This document shows positions 8,661-21,707 of a stretch of DNA of 64,000 bases, one piece after another (within the stretch, counting starts at the first letter, position 1; each line of letters opens with the position of its first letter). Under the pieces are notes generated by a model, which searched no databases, was not told the DNA's origin, and saw only the letters and a program-made list of their open reading frames with translations. This stretch comes from Enterobacter sp. RIT418 (GTDB taxonomy: Bacteria; Pseudomonadota; Gammaproteobacteria; Enterobacterales; Enterobacteriaceae): positions 62,001-126,000 of the forward strand of contig NZ_QBJD02000011.1 in NCBI RefSeq assembly GCF_003057745.1, given 5' to 3'. The position numbers were made by a program, and so were the translations under genes.

Positions 8661-9977
8661 ATGCCATTAGTCATCGTCGCTATCGGTGTTGTGTTATTAC
8701 TGCTCTTGATGATCCGCTTCAAGATGAACGGATTTATCGCTCTGGTTCTGGTGGCGCTTGCAGTCGGTCTGATGCAAGGCATGCCGCTGGTAAAAGTTAT
8801 TAGCTCGATTAAAGCGGGCGTCGGCGGCACCCTCGGCAGCCTCGCCCTTATCATGGGCTTTGGCGCCATGCTCGGCAAAATGCTGGCGGACTGCGGTGGC
8901 GCACAGCGCATTGCCACCACGCTGATCGATAAATTCGGCAAGCAGCACATTCAGTGGGCCGTCGTGTTAACCGGCTTCACCGTCGGTTTTGCGCTGTTCT
9001 ATGAAGTCGGCTTCGTGCTGATGCTGCCGCTGGTCTTCACCATCGCCGCGGCGGCAAATATCCCGCTGCTGTTCGTCGGCGTGCCGATGGCGGCGGCGCT
9101 GTCCGTGACCCACGGCTTCCTGCCTCCGCACCCGGGCCCAACCGCCATTGCGACCATTTTCCACGCCGATATGGGTAAAACCCTGCTGTTCGGTACCATT
9201 CTGGCGATCCCAACCGTGATTCTGGCAGGCCCGGTATACGCACGCTTCCTGAAAGGCATTGATAAGCCAATCCCGGAAGGCCTGTACAGCGCGAAAACCT
9301 TTACTGAAGAAGAGATGCCTGGCTTCGGCGTCAGCGTCTGGACCTCGCTGGTGCCGGTTATTCTGATGGCGATGCGCGCCGTAGCGGAGATGATCCTGCC
9401 AAAAGGCCACGCGTTCCTGGCCGTGGCGGAATTCCTCGGCGACCCGGTCATGGCAACGCTGATTGCGGTACTGATCGCGATGTTCACCTTCGGTCTTAAC
9501 CGCGGTCGTTCAATGGATCAGATCAACGACACGCTGACCTCTTCCATCAAAATCATCGCCATGATGCTGCTGATCATCGGCGGCGGCGGCGCGTTCAAGC
9601 AGGTGCTGGTCGACAGCGGCGTGGACAAATACATCGCGGCCATGATGCATGAAACCAACGTGTCCCCGCTGCTGATGGCGTGGTCTATCGCTGCGGTTCT
9701 GCGCATCGCGCTCGGCTCTGCAACCGTTGCGGCAATCACCGCCGGTGGTATCGTTGCGCCGCTGATTGCAACCACGGGCGTGAGCCCTGAGCTGATGGTT
9801 ATCGCGGTCGGTTCCGGTAGCGTGATTTTCTCTCACGTTAACGATCCGGGCTTCTGGCTGTTCAAGGAGTACTTCAACCTGACCATCGGTGAAACCATCA
9901 AGTCCTGGTCCGCGCTGGAAACCATCATTTCGGTGTGCGGCCTGGTCGGGGTGCTGCTGTTGAATATGGTGATTTGA
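8661..9977 (+). CDS. gntT: High-affinity gluconate transporter (GntP family)
   Basis: GntT is an inner-membrane gluconate:proton symporter. The 438 residues match E. coli GntT in length and are strongly hydrophobic throughout, with about a dozen predicted membrane segments. Family signatures include GFLPPHPGPTAIATIF and the C-terminal SGSVIFSHVNDPGFWLFKEYF. Two GntR operator-like sites lie in its 5' region. A palindromic repeat fills the gap before the convergent malQ. Confidence 0.95.
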   Translation: MPLVIVAIGVVLLLLLMIRFKMNGFIALVLVALAVGLMQGMPLVKVISSIKAGVGGTLGSLALIMGFGAMLGKMLADCGGAQRIATTLIDKFGKQHIQWAVVLTGFTVGFALFYEVGFVLMLPLVFTIAAAANIPLLFVGVPMAAALSVTHGFLPPHPGPTAIATIFHADMGKTLLFGTILAIPTVILAGPVYARFLKGIDKPIPEGLYSAKTFTEEEMPGFGVSVWTSLVPVILMAMRAVAEMILPKGHAFLAVAEFLGDPVMATLIAVLIAMFTFGLNRGRSMDQINDTLTSSIKIIAMMLLIIGGGGAFKQVLVDSGVDKYIAAMMHETNVSPLLMAWSIAAVLRIALGSATVAAITAGGIVAPLIATTGVSPELMVIAVGSGSVIFSHVNDPGFWLFKEYFNLTIGETIKSWSALETIISVCGLVGVLLLNMVI

Positions 9978-9979
9978 TG

Positions 9980-10064
9980 CCCCTCACCCTAACCCTCTCC
10001 CCATAGGGGAGAGGGAACCGATCGCGCCCCTCGCCCTTATGGGGAGAGGGGCGCGGAGTGAGGA
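9980..10064. repeat. Dispersed palindromic repeat element between gntT and malQ
   Basis: The element begins CCCCTCACCCTAACCCTCTC, continues as an inverted pair and ends with a GGGGAGAGGGG arm and GGAGTGAGGA. It lies between the convergent gntT and malQ and may act as a shared transcript end, although no T-tract is present. Confidence 0.85.
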
Positions 10065-10070
10065 GTGTAT

Positions 10071-12152
10071 TTACCGCTTCTTGCCCACCGCCCTTCTGCG
10101 CTTATCCAAATCCTTAATCAGCCTGTTCACCCCGTCATCGGCAAACATCTTCTCAAGGCTCACCGACAGCTTGCGGCGCCAGTTCTTGTACTGATAGCTG
10201 GTCCCCGGAATGTTCACCGGCTCTGCCATATCAATCCAGTCTTCCGGCTGCAGGCCAAGCAGCGCGCTGTTGCTGTCGGCGATATAGCGCTGCAGCCCGC
10301 GGTTGAGCGTGGCGGTCATCGACATCAGCGACGCCTTGTGCCCGGCGCTTTTCGGCAGGCAGCCGTGCTGGTGCAGCGCATCCAGCAGCCCCTGCTTCGA
10401 CAGCTCGCGGTCCTGGTACAGCTCAAGCAGGACGTCTTCATCCGGATAAAGCCCCAGCGTTTTGCCGAGCGTCAGATCGCCGCTTTCCCAATAGCCGCGA
10501 AGCGTAGGAAGGTCATGCGTCGTCGCGACTGCCATTGACTGTTCCGGGTACGCCTCCGGCGCGCGGAAGGTTTTCTCATGGTCGTTCTCGAAATAGAGCA
10601 CTTTGTAAGAGTAAACGCCGCTGTCGCGCAGCTTGCTGACGATCTCCACCGGCACGGTCCCGAGATCTTCACCGATCACCATGCACTGATGGCGTTTGCT
10701 CTCCAGGGCGAGGATCGACAGCAGATCGTCCACCGGATACTGCACGTAGGCGCCGTGGTCGGCGGTTTCACCGTAAGGTATCCACCACAGGCGCAGCACG
10801 GACATCACGTGATCAATGCGCAGCGCGCCGCAGTTCTGCATGTTGGCGCGCAGCAGGTCGATAAACGGCTCGTAGGCGCGGGCGGCCATCACGTGCGGGT
10901 CCATCGGCGGCAGGCCCCAGTTCTGGCCGAGCGGGCCGAGAATATCCGGCGGCGCGCCAACGGAAGCTTTTAGGCAGTACAGCTCGCGGTCGCACCAGGT
11001 TTCCGCCCCGCCTTCCGCTACGCCGACCGCCAGATCGCGATAGAGGCCGATCGGCATCTTATAGCCCTGGCTGACCTGCCAGCAGGCGGCGAACTGGCTG
11101 TAGGCCAGCCACTGCAGCCACAGGTAGAAATCCACTTCGTCGGCGTATTTTTCACAGAAGGCTTTTACTTCCGGCGCGTCGACGGAGCGATACGCCTTCG
11201 GCCATACCGGCCAGCCCCAGCGCATTTCGTCTTCTTTCACCTGATACGTGTGCAGCGCGTCAAAGGCCGCCTGCCAGTAAAGGCTTTCGCCCTCCTGCAT
11301 CACAAACTGGCGGAACGCGGCCATTTGCTCGTCATCGCGCTGCGAAAAGCCTTTCCACGCCATGCGCAGCGCGGCCATTTTCAGCGCCGTGACGGTGGCG
11401 TAATCCACCCAGTCGGCCTCGCGCGCCTGCTTCAGCGCCTGCTGCGTGGTACTGAGTTTCCACCACGCCTGCGCCTCTTTGCTGTTTTTGAAATCGTCTA
11501 ACGCGTTAACGTCGATATAAATCACGTTCAGCCAGCGGCGGGACGACGGGCTGTACGGGCTGGCGCTCTCCGGGTTTGCCGGATAGAGCGCGTGGATCGG
11601 ATTGAGGCCGATAAACGCGCCGCCGCGCTCGCCTACTGAGGCCAGCATCTTTTTCAGATCGCCAAAATCGCCGATGCCCCAGTTGCTGTCGGAGCGCAGC
11701 GTGTAGAGCTGCACGCAGGCGCCCCACAGCTTTTTGCCCTCCAGCAGCGCCTGCGGCTCGTAGCAGCGCTGTGGCGCGACGATCAGCCGACAGTGAAAGC
11801 GGCTGTCGTCCTGGGTGAGGGTGAGCGTGTGGTAGCCCTCCGGCAGCTTCGTCGGAAGGTTAAGCGTTTTGCCGCCCGTCGCGTGGCCCTTGTGCTGCTC
11901 GCCCTCTTCGGTGGTCAGCAACCAGCTAAACTCGCCGCGCCCGCTTACCGCCAGCGGCATCTTTTTGCCCGCGGTAAAGACCTTCACGTTCGGTATCGGC
12001 GCAGCCGACGCGTTCGCGTCGGGTTTGTGCATGGCATCCAGCAAACGTCTTTTGGTTTCCGCACCAATAGACTGCGGCTTGCCGTGCGCGTTGATGTAAC
12101 TGAGGCTAATTCCCGCCGCCTGCGCGGCACTGTCCAGACGTTTACTCTCCAT
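10071..12152 (-). CDS. malQ: 4-alpha-glucanotransferase (amylomaltase)
   Basis: MalQ moves glucanyl chains between maltodextrins, releasing glucose and longer chains in the cytoplasm. The 693 residues fit GH77 (694 in E. coli). Active-site segments are LRIDHVMSVLRLWWIP (nucleophile Asp), VIGEDLGTVP (acid/base Glu) and TTHDLPTLRGYW (Asp). It follows malP by 9 bp on the same strand, so the two form one operon activated by MalT. Confidence 0.97.
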   Translation of the reverse strand: MESKRLDSAAQAAGISLSYINAHGKPQSIGAETKRRLLDAMHKPDANASAAPIPNVKVFTAGKKMPLAVSGRGEFSWLLTTEEGEQHKGHATGGKTLNLPTKLPEGYHTLTLTQDDSRFHCRLIVAPQRCYEPQALLEGKKLWGACVQLYTLRSDSNWGIGDFGDLKKMLASVGERGGAFIGLNPIHALYPANPESASPYSPSSRRWLNVIYIDVNALDDFKNSKEAQAWWKLSTTQQALKQAREADWVDYATVTALKMAALRMAWKGFSQRDDEQMAAFRQFVMQEGESLYWQAAFDALHTYQVKEDEMRWGWPVWPKAYRSVDAPEVKAFCEKYADEVDFYLWLQWLAYSQFAACWQVSQGYKMPIGLYRDLAVGVAEGGAETWCDRELYCLKASVGAPPDILGPLGQNWGLPPMDPHVMAARAYEPFIDLLRANMQNCGALRIDHVMSVLRLWWIPYGETADHGAYVQYPVDDLLSILALESKRHQCMVIGEDLGTVPVEIVSKLRDSGVYSYKVLYFENDHEKTFRAPEAYPEQSMAVATTHDLPTLRGYWESGDLTLGKTLGLYPDEDVLLELYQDRELSKQGLLDALHQHGCLPKSAGHKASLMSMTATLNRGLQRYIADSNSALLGLQPEDWIDMAEPVNIPGTSYQYKNWRRKLSVSLEKMFADDGVNRLIKDLDKRRRAVGKKR

Positions 12153-12161
12153 CGCGCTTCC

Positions 12162-14555
12162 TTAGCGTTTTGCCTGCCAGATACGGGCCTGATAATCACG
12201 GATTGAGCGGTCAGAGCTGAACATGCCGCAGCGCGCGGTGTTCAGAATGCACGCGCGGGTCCAGGCTTCCTGGTCGCGGTACAGCACGTCGACCTGCTTT
12301 TGCGCGTCCACGTAGGCCGTGAAGTCCGCCATGACCAGATACGGGTCGCCGCCCTGTTTGCCCATGCTGTGCAGCATCTGGTCAAACGCGTGCTTGCCGC
12401 CGTCGCTGTATTTTCCGCTCTCCAGCTCTTTCAGCACCGCATCCAGCACTTTGTCTTTTTTACGCCACTTCACCGGGTCGTAGCCTTTGGCTTTGATGGC
12501 TTTCACTTCTTCAACAGTATGGCCGAAGATAAAGATGTTCTCTTCGCCCACCTTCTCGGCGATCTCGACGTTCGCGCCGTCCAGGGTGCCGACGGTCAGC
12601 GCGCCGTTGAGCGCCAGCTTCATGTTGCCGGTACCGGACGCCTCTTTACCCGCAGTGGAGATCTGCTCGGAGATATCCGCCGCCGGGATCAGCATTTCCG
12701 CCGCGGAGACGCAGTAGTCCGGCAGGAACACCACCTTCAGCTTATCGCCCACCTTCGGATCGTTGTTGATCGCTTCCGCCACCTTGTTGATGGCGAGGAT
12801 GATGTTCTTCGCCAGGTAGTAGCCTGGGGCAGCCTTCGCGCCGAACAGGAACACGCGCGGCACGCGGTCGGCGTTCGGGTTCTCGCGGATCTCTTTGTAC
12901 AGCGCCAGAATGTGCAGCAGGTTCAGGTGCTGGCGCTTGTACTCGTGCAGGCGCTTAATCTGGATGTCGAAAATCGCGTTCGGGTTGATTTCAATCCCGG
13001 TGCGCATTTTCACGAACGCGGCCAGGCGCACTTTGTTTTCCAGCTTGATGGCGCGGTATTCTTCGCGGAATTTCGCGTTATCGGCCTGTTTTTCCAGGCT
13101 GATAAGCTGGTCCAGGTCGTTGGCCCACTCTTTCTTCAGGGTCTTATCCAGCAGGCCGGCCAGCAGCGGGTTGCACTGCTTGATCCAGCGGCGCGGCGTG
13201 ATGCCGTTGGTCACGTTGTGGAATTTGGTCGGCCACAGCTGGTGGTATTCCGGGAACAGATCTTTGACCACCAGGTCAGAGTGCAGCGCCGCCACGCCGT
13301 TGACCGCAAAGCCGCTGACTACGCACATGTTCGCCATGCGCACCTGCCTGTCGTGCACCACGGCCAGCTTCGCCCAGACCGCCTTATCGCCCGGCCAGGT
13401 TTTCTCCACCAGCGTTTTGAACTGGTCGTTAATCTTATTGATGATCTGCATATGGCGCGGCAGCAGCGCCTTCACCAGCTTCTCGTCCCAGCACTCCAGC
13501 GCTTCCGGCATCAGGGTGTGGTTGGTGTAAGCGAACGTGCGGCTGGTAATCGCCCAGGCGTCGTCCCAGCTCAGCTGATGTTCGTCAATCAGCACGCGCA
13601 GCAGTTCCGGGATGGCAATCGTCGGGTGCGTGTCGTTAAGCTGAATGACCTCGAAGTCCGGCAGCTGCGCCAGCTTGCGGCCCGCGAGGTGGTGACGGCG
13701 CAGGATGTCGGCCACGGAGCAGGCGCACTGGAAGTACTGCTGCATCAGGCGCAGCTTTTTGCCCGCCAGATGGTTGTCGTTCGGGTAGAGCACTTTGGTC
13801 AGCTTCTCGGCGTCGATGCCCTGCTGTTCTGCGCGCAGGAAATCGCCGTCGTTGAACTTGGTCAGGTTGAACGGATGCGCGTGCTTCGCCTGCCACAGGC
13901 GCAGCGGCTGCGACACGCCGTTGCGGTAGCCGAGCACCGGCAGATCCCAGGCTTCACCGGTAATGGTGAACGCCGGCTCCCAGAGGCCCTGTTTCGACAC
14001 CTTGCCGCCAATACCGACCTGCACGTCCAGCTGCGCGTTGTGGCGGAACCACGGGTAGGTGTTGCGGTGCCAGTCGTCCGGCGCCTCCATCTGATGCCCG
14101 TCGGCAAACGACTGGCGGAACAGGCCGTACTGGTAGTTCAGGCCATAGCCGATGGCCGACTGCCCCACCGTTGCCATAGAGTCGAGGAAGCAGGCCGCCA
14201 GGCGTCCCAGGCCGCCGTTGCCCAGCGCCGGGTCGATCTCTTCTTCCAGCAGGTCGGTCAGGTTCACGTCGTGCTCTTTCAGCACGTCGCCCACGTCCTG
14301 GTACCAGCCGAGGTTAAGCAGGTTGTTGCCCGTCAGGCGGCCAATCAGAAACTCCATCGAAATATAGTTCACGTGGCGCTGGCCCTTGACGGGCTTCGCC
14401 TGCGGTTGCGCGTCCAGCTGCTCTGCGAGCGCTCCGCTCATCGCCTGCCACCACTGGTGGGGCGTCATGTCGTTTGCAGCTTGAAGACCAAAACGCTGCC
14501 ACTGACGCGTCAGTGCAGCCTGAAATTGCGCTTTGTTGAAGGTTGGCTGTGACAT
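12162..14555 (-). CDS. malP: Maltodextrin phosphorylase
   Basis: MalP removes glucose-1-phosphate from maltodextrin ends by phosphorolysis, using pyridoxal phosphate. The 797 residues equal E. coli MalP. Family motifs include [18 protein letters not shown] near the N-terminus and the cofactor site [14 protein letters not shown] with the lysine. It is the first gene of malPQ and is divergent from malT. A long open frame on the opposite strand (12300-14552) is a codon-bias shadow of this gene. Confidence 0.97.
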   Translation of the reverse strand: MSQPTFNKAQFQAALTRQWQRFGLQAANDMTPHQWWQAMSGALAEQLDAQPQAKPVKGQRHVNYISMEFLIGRLTGNNLLNLGWYQDVGDVLKEHDVNLTDLLEEEIDPALGNGGLGRLAACFLDSMATVGQSAIGYGLNYQYGLFRQSFADGHQMEAPDDWHRNTYPWFRHNAQLDVQVGIGGKVSKQGLWEPAFTITGEAWDLPVLGYRNGVSQPLRLWQAKHAHPFNLTKFNDGDFLRAEQQGIDAEKLTKVLYPNDNHLAGKKLRLMQQYFQCACSVADILRRHHLAGRKLAQLPDFEVIQLNDTHPTIAIPELLRVLIDEHQLSWDDAWAITSRTFAYTNHTLMPEALECWDEKLVKALLPRHMQIINKINDQFKTLVEKTWPGDKAVWAKLAVVHDRQVRMANMCVVSGFAVNGVAALHSDLVVKDLFPEYHQLWPTKFHNVTNGITPRRWIKQCNPLLAGLLDKTLKKEWANDLDQLISLEKQADNAKFREEYRAIKLENKVRLAAFVKMRTGIEINPNAIFDIQIKRLHEYKRQHLNLLHILALYKEIRENPNADRVPRVFLFGAKAAPGYYLAKNIILAINKVAEAINNDPKVGDKLKVVFLPDYCVSAAEMLIPAADISEQISTAGKEASGTGNMKLALNGALTVGTLDGANVEIAEKVGEENIFIFGHTVEEVKAIKAKGYDPVKWRKKDKVLDAVLKELESGKYSDGGKHAFDQMLHSMGKQGGDPYLVMADFTAYVDAQKQVDVLYRDQEAWTRACILNTARCGMFSSDRSIRDYQARIWQAKR

Positions 14556-14633
14556 AGGGAATCGGCATCCTGTAGAGAGAAAAACATTTGGCGCTAGTGT
14601 GCCTGGCTCATTTCACCTCTTCCTCCTCCTGGA

Positions 14634-14667
14634 GGGGATTAGACAGGGAGGAGTAGCGGGGATGAGC
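14634..14667. promoter_or_regulatory. Cluster of MalT-box-like sites upstream of malPQ
   Basis: On the + strand GGGGATTAG (14634-14642), GGGAGGAG (14646-14653) and GGGGATGAG (14658-14666) resemble the MalT box GGGGA(T/G)GAGG. A further GGAGGAGGA is present on the minus strand just downstream (about 14623-14632). They lie 80-110 bp upstream of malP, where E. coli has its MalT boxes. The spacing suggests cooperative binding of MalT with ATP and maltotriose. Confidence 0.75.
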
Positions 14668-15001
14668 ATAAAAGTGTGATCGAGGCCACTTTGAATCGCA
14701 TCCTCGAGTGTGCCCGGCAGGAAAAAAGATAGCGAGGAAGCGTGTCAAAGAAATGAAATACCGTTTCCTGAGAAATTAAAACGCACGGAAATAGTTGCTT
14801 ACGTAGAATAATATTTATGCCGTTAAGTATGTTCTCAGCACACAAATAAACCTGAACAACTTTACCGAAACTTTATTACCTTTGACGACACTATACCTTT
14901 CTGAAACCAGTTTCAGCGGCACCATGCTAAACGCGGACAAACCAGTATCCACGCGGGATGCGGGACCTTTTGAGAAAGTTCCTTCCGGCGTCAGAATGTT
15001 T

Positions 15002-15017
15002 TGTGACAGAGTGCAAA
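15002..15017 (+). promoter_or_regulatory. CRP site of the malT promoter
   Basis: TGTGACAGAGTGCAAA fits TGTGA-N6-TCACA well in its first half. The surrounding sequence matches my memory of the E. coli malT control region, including CTGGCCGA and ATTAATTACGAAGCGC downstream. A possible -10 TATAGC is at 15073-15078. This supports cAMP-CRP activation of malT. Confidence 0.8.
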
Positions 15018-15084
15018 TTCAGAGGCATAAAACCCCGACATAACTTGCAATAGTTCCCTTTCTGGCCGAACTTATAGCTATTAA

Positions 15085-17844
<2,760 letters not shown>

Positions 17845-17861
17845 GTTTTGTGCGGCCTGAT

Positions 17862-17884
17862 GCCCTCTCCCACGGGGAGAGGGA
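17862..17884. repeat. Short dispersed palindromic repeat between malT and glpR
   Basis: CCCTCTCCCACGGGGAGAGGG is an inverted repeat lying between the convergent malT and glpR genes. E. coli has rtcBA and rtcR at this location; here the gap is only 50 bp. Confidence 0.8.
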
Positions 17885-17894
17885 GAAAGGCTTC

Positions 17895-18653
17895 TCAACA
17901 CAACTCTAGCTGCAGATTATTATCTTTAATCACCTGCAGAACGCCCGCCGGCGGCATGACGTCGGTGTAAAGCGCGTTGACCATGCTGATGCTGCCCATG
18001 TTCACCATCGCATTACGGCCAAACTTCGAGTGGTCCGCCACCAGCATCACGTGGCGCGAGTTCTCGATGATCGCCCGCTTGGTGCGGACCTCGTGATAAT
18101 CAAACTCCAGCAGCGAGCCGTCGCTGTCGATGCCGCTGATCCCCAGAATGCCGAAATCGAGGCGGAACTGGGAGATAAAATCGAGCGTCGCTTCGCCAAT
18201 AATTCCACCGTCGCGGCTGCGCAGCTCGCCGCCCGCCAGGATGATGCGGAAATCGTCTTTCTGCATCAGGGTATTCGCCACGTTCAGGTTGTTGGTCACC
18301 ACGCGCAGGTTCTCGTGATCCAGCAACGCGTGGGCCACCGCTTCCGGCGTGGTGCCGATATCAATAAACAGGGTCGCGCCGTTCGGGATCTGGCTTGCCA
18401 CCTTGCGGGCAATACGCTCTTTCTCGGCGGTTTGCGTGGCCTTGCGGTCATGCCAGGAGGTGTTGACCGAGCTGGACGGCAGCGCCGCGCCGCCGTGGTG
18501 GCGCAGAATGCGGCTCTGATCGGCCAGGTCGTTCAGATCGCGACGAATCGTTTGTGGGCTAACGGCAAACTGCTCAACCAGCTCTTCGGTGCTGACGTAT
18601 CCCTGTTTTTTAACCAGCTCGATAATGGCGTCATGACGCTGTGTTTGTTTCAT
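17895..18653 (-). CDS. glpR: Glycerol-3-phosphate regulon repressor
   Basis: GlpR is a DeoR-family repressor released by glycerol-3-phosphate. The 252 residues show an N-terminal HTH (GYVSTEELVEQFAVSPQTIRRDLNDL, about 18-43) and a sugar-phosphate-binding DeoRC domain with FIDIGTTPEAVAHAL. It is last in glpEGR, 15 bp after glpG. GlpR-like operators are visible before glpD. Confidence 0.96.
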   Translation of the reverse strand: MKQTQRHDAIIELVKKQGYVSTEELVEQFAVSPQTIRRDLNDLADQSRILRHHGGAALPSSSVNTSWHDRKATQTAEKERIARKVASQIPNGATLFIDIGTTPEAVAHALLDHENLRVVTNNLNVANTLMQKDDFRIILAGGELRSRDGGIIGEATLDFISQFRLDFGILGISGIDSDGSLLEFDYHEVRTKRAIIENSRHVMLVADHSKFGRNAMVNMGSISMVNALYTDVMPPAGVLQVIKDNNLQLELC

Positions 18654-18668
18654 GAAATATCCCTGGAA

Positions 18669-19499
18669 TTATGTTCGTTTTCGCGCATGAAGCGTATCGG
18701 CAAGCGCCATCGCCAGCCCAACGGCCAGCCCGGTGACGTGCGCACCGTTGGCGATCGACATACCAAACAGATCAAACCATCCGGCAATTAACCATATTAA
18801 CGCAAAGGCTATCAGCCCGCGCTGCAGATAAATGCCGCTTTCCGGTTCGCGTTCGCCCCTGAGCCAGACGTACCCCATCAGGGCGTACACCACGCCAGAT
18901 AATCCGCCGAACCACGGGCCGCTAAACTTGTGCTGCACATAGCCGCTCAGCAGGGCGCTGATGACCGTAATGACAATCAGCTTGCCGCTTCCGAGGCGCT
19001 TCTCCACCGCGCCGCCGAGATACCACCACCACAGCAGGTTGAAGAGAATATGCATCACGGAGAAGTGCATCAGCGCGTGGGAGAAGTAGCGCCAGAGGTC
19101 AAACTGCAGCGACGGATCGTACGGCCACGCGAGGGCAATCATTACGCTCTGGTCGCCCACCACGTTCATGATGATGAAGACGATAATGCAGGCCGCCATC
19201 AGCAGCAGCGTAAACGGCCCCGCGCGCTCGCGGAGGGTGGCGAGGAAAGGGAAACGGCTGTAGTGCAGGCCGCTTCCGGTGTGGCCGGACTGCCAGCTCG
19301 CGGCCAGGTAGCGCGGGTCACCGGGGTTTTCCAGAAAGCGCGCCAGCTCGTCGTTCACCCGCGCGGCCTGGCTCTCGTCGGCCAGCCAGACGTCGGTCTG
19401 GGTATGTTGCTGGATGGTCAAAATAACGCCCTGCGTCGCCATATAGTCGACAAACGCCTGGGCGACGCGCGGGTTGGTAAAGGAGGTGATCATCAACAT
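18669..19499 (-). CDS. glpG: Rhomboid intramembrane serine protease
   Basis: GlpG cleaves membrane proteins within the bilayer. The 276 residues equal E. coli GlpG. The catalytic pair is clear: Ser201 in [11 protein letters not shown] and His254 in [12 protein letters not shown] cytoplasmic N-terminal domain (residues 1-90) precedes six membrane segments. The [14 protein letters not shown] segment carries the conserved His150/Asn154 type residues. It lies between glpE and glpR on the same strand. Confidence 0.97.
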   Translation of the reverse strand: MLMITSFTNPRVAQAFVDYMATQGVILTIQQHTQTDVWLADESQAARVNDELARFLENPGDPRYLAASWQSGHTGSGLHYSRFPFLATLRERAGPFTLLLMAACIIVFIIMNVVGDQSVMIALAWPYDPSLQFDLWRYFSHALMHFSVMHILFNLLWWWYLGGAVEKRLGSGKLIVITVISALLSGYVQHKFSGPWFGGLSGVVYALMGYVWLRGEREPESGIYLQRGLIAFALIWLIAGWFDLFGMSIANGAHVTGLAVGLAMALADTLHARKRT

Positions 19500-19545
19500 G
19501 GCAGCGGTCGCTTATTTCCACACAAAAGGGGACAGTATAGAGGTT

Positions 19546-19878
19546 TTAGCCCCCGAACGCGTGCTCAACTTCTGCCGGGAAATGGCGGTGCCAGGCATCA
19601 AAGCCGCCGTCGACGCTGTAGACCGCGTCGTAGCCCTGCTGGAGCAGATATTGCGCCGCGCCTTTGCTGCTGTTGCCGTGGTAGCACATCACCATCACCG
19701 GCGTGTCGAAGTCGTTATCGCGCATAAACGCGCCCAGCGTGTCGTTGGTGAGATGGAACGCGCCCGGGGTGTGGCCCATGGCAAAGCTCTGCGGATCGCG
19801 AATATCCACCAGCACCGCCGTTCCCTGGTGCATCTTCTGGTGGGCTTCTTCTACGTTAATACATTCAAACTGTTCCAT
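19546..19878 (-). CDS. glpE: Thiosulfate sulfurtransferase (rhodanese)
   Basis: GlpE is a single-domain rhodanese that moves sulfur from thiosulfate to an acceptor such as cyanide or thioredoxin. The 110 residues (108 in E. coli) carry the active-site Cys65 in MCYHGNSS and the family motif [18 protein letters not shown]. It is the first gene of glpEGR. A palindromic repeat lies upstream at 19921-20002, between glpE and glpD. Confidence 0.95.
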   Translation of the reverse strand: MEQFECINVEEAHQKMHQGTAVLVDIRDPQSFAMGHTPGAFHLTNDTLGAFMRDNDFDTPVMVMCYHGNSSKGAAQYLLQQGYDAVYSVDGGFDAWHRHFPAEVEHAFGG

Positions 19879-19920
19879 GGTGTTCTCTTTCGATTATTCA
19901 GATTTTATGCGGCTTGCTGA

Positions 19921-20002
19921 CCCTCACCCCAGCCCTCTCCCTGAAAGGGAGAGGGAGCAAAACATTCCCTCGCCCCTCTGGGGAGAGGGTTAGGGTGAGG
20001 GG
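19921..20002. repeat. Dispersed palindromic repeat element in the glpE-glpD divergent region
   Basis: The element starts CCCTCACCCCAGCCCTCTCC and ends with an opposing arm, GGGGAGAGGGTTAGGGTGAG. Most copies in this window lie at gene 3' ends; this one lies between two divergent gene starts, 42 bp upstream of glpE. Confidence 0.85.
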
Positions 20003-20125
20003 TGGCGTTTCACCGCACTATTTTACCCCGTAGTGTACGTCCTGGCGGCGGGTAAACGCCATTATGTTATCCATATCACTCTAAATTGTTTTTTTGATGT
20101 TACCAAAAGCGCGTTCCTTTGCTAT

Positions 20126-20166
20126 TATGAGCGATATCGAACATTTTTGAGCTTTAACGAAAGCGC
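20126..20166 (+). promoter_or_regulatory. Tandem GlpR operators of glpD
   Basis: TATGAGCGATATCGAACATT (20126-20145) fits the GlpR operator, a 20-bp palindrome around TTCGNTANCGAA. A second, weaker site follows at 20147-20166 (TTTGAGCTTTAACGAAAGCG). A possible -10 TATTAT at 20123-20128 overlaps the first site. E. coli glpD has the same tandem layout. Confidence 0.8.
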
Positions 20167-20177
20167 GTGAGGGTGTT

Positions 20178-21686
20178 ATGGAAACCAAAGATCTGATTGT
20201 GATAGGCGGCGGCATCAACGGTGCCGGTATTGCGGTAGATGCCGCAGGACGCGGTTTGTCCGTACTGATGCTGGAAGCTAACGATCTCGCCTGCGCGACA
20301 TCCTCCGCCAGCTCAAAACTGATCCACGGCGGCCTGCGCTACCTGGAACACTACGAGTTTCGCCTGGTGAGCGAAGCGCTGGCCGAACGCGAAGTGCTGC
20401 TGAAAATGGCCCCGCACCTGGCGATCCCGATGCGCTTTCGCCTGCCGCACCGCCCGCACCTGCGTCCGGCGTGGATGATCCGCATTGGCCTGTTTATGTA
20501 CGATCATCTGGGCAAACGCACCAGCCTGCCGGGTTCGAACGGCTTGCGTTTTGGCTCAGAGTCGGTCCTTAAGCCGGAAATCGTGCGCGGTTTCGAATAT
20601 TCCGACTGCTGGGTAGACGATGCGCGCCTGGTGCTGGCCAACGCGCAGATGGTGGTGAAAAAAGGCGGCGAGGTAAAAACCCGCACCCGCGCGACCGCCG
20701 CTCGCCGCGAAAACGGCCTGTGGATTGTGGAAGCGGAAGACATCGACACCGGCGAGAAATTCAGCTGGAAGGCGCGCGGCCTGGTGAACGCCACTGGCCC
20801 GTGGGTCAAACAGTTCTTTGACGACGGTATGCACCTGCCCTCTCCGTACGGCATTCGCCTGATCAAAGGCAGCCATATCGTAGTGCCGCGCGTACACACG
20901 CAAAAGCAGGCCTACATTCTGCAAAACGAAGACAAGCGCATCGTGTTTGTGATCCCGTGGATGGACGAGTTCTCCATCATCGGCACCACCGACGTGGAGT
21001 ACAAAGGCGATCCGAAAAACGTCGAGATCGACGAGAGCGAGGTCAACTACCTGCTCAAAGTCTACAACGCGCACTTCAAGAAACAGCTGGCGCGCGATGA
21101 CGTGGTCTGGACCTACTCCGGCGTGCGTCCGCTGTGCGACGATGAGTCTGATTCCCCGCAGGCCATCACCCGCGACTATACGCTCGACATTCACGACGTT
21201 GACGGCCAGGCGCCGCTGCTGTCGGTGTTTGGCGGCAAGCTGACCACCTACCGCAAGCTGGCCGAGCACGCGCTGGAAAAACTGACGCCGTACTACAAAG
21301 GCATCGGCCAGGCGTGGACCAAGGACGCCGTGCTGCCGGGCGGCGATATCGGGAATAATCGCGACGACTATGCCGCGAAGCTGCGCCGCCGCTATCCGTT
21401 CATCACCGAAAACATGGCGCGCCACTATGCGCGCACCTACGGCAGCAACACCGAGCTGCTGCTGGGCGATGCGAAGGAGATTGCCGACCTCGGCGAACAC
21501 TTCGGGCACGAGCTGTACGAAGCCGAGCTGCGCTACCTGGTGGAACACGAATGGGTGCGTCGACTGGACGACGCCATCTGGCGCCGTACGAAGGAAGGGA
21601 TGTGGCTCAACGCCGAGCAGCAGTCCCGCGTGGCGCAGTGGCTGGCGCAAAACGCGGGAAAGCGTGAGCTGTCTTTGGCGTCGTAA
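20178..21686 (+). CDS. glpD: Aerobic glycerol-3-phosphate dehydrogenase
   Basis: GlpD oxidises glycerol-3-phosphate to dihydroxyacetone phosphate at the inner membrane and passes electrons to ubiquinone. The 502 residues (501 in E. coli) begin with an FAD-binding motif, DLIVIGGGINGAGIAVDAAGR. SASSKLIHGGLRYLE and the C-terminal helical domain fit the family. GlpR operators lie just upstream. Confidence 0.97.
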   Translation: METKDLIVIGGGINGAGIAVDAAGRGLSVLMLEANDLACATSSASSKLIHGGLRYLEHYEFRLVSEALAEREVLLKMAPHLAIPMRFRLPHRPHLRPAWMIRIGLFMYDHLGKRTSLPGSNGLRFGSESVLKPEIVRGFEYSDCWVDDARLVLANAQMVVKKGGEVKTRTRATAARRENGLWIVEAEDIDTGEKFSWKARGLVNATGPWVKQFFDDGMHLPSPYGIRLIKGSHIVVPRVHTQKQAYILQNEDKRIVFVIPWMDEFSIIGTTDVEYKGDPKNVEIDESEVNYLLKVYNAHFKKQLARDDVVWTYSGVRPLCDDESDSPQAITRDYTLDIHDVDGQAPLLSVFGGKLTTYRKLAEHALEKLTPYYKGIGQAWTKDAVLPGGDIGNNRDDYAAKLRRRYPFITENMARHYARTYGSNTELLLGDAKEIADLGEHFGHELYEAELRYLVEHEWVRRLDDAIWRRTKEGMWLNAEQQSRVAQWLAQNAGKRELSLAS

Positions 21687-21707
21687 TACGATCGGTGCGG
21701 GCTAATG

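Noticed and set aside
12300..14552. 750-residue open frame on the + strand opposite malP
   Set aside because: A shadow of strong GC codon bias in malP. The translation is rich in Val, His, Arg and Gln with no recognisable domain, and malP is complete.
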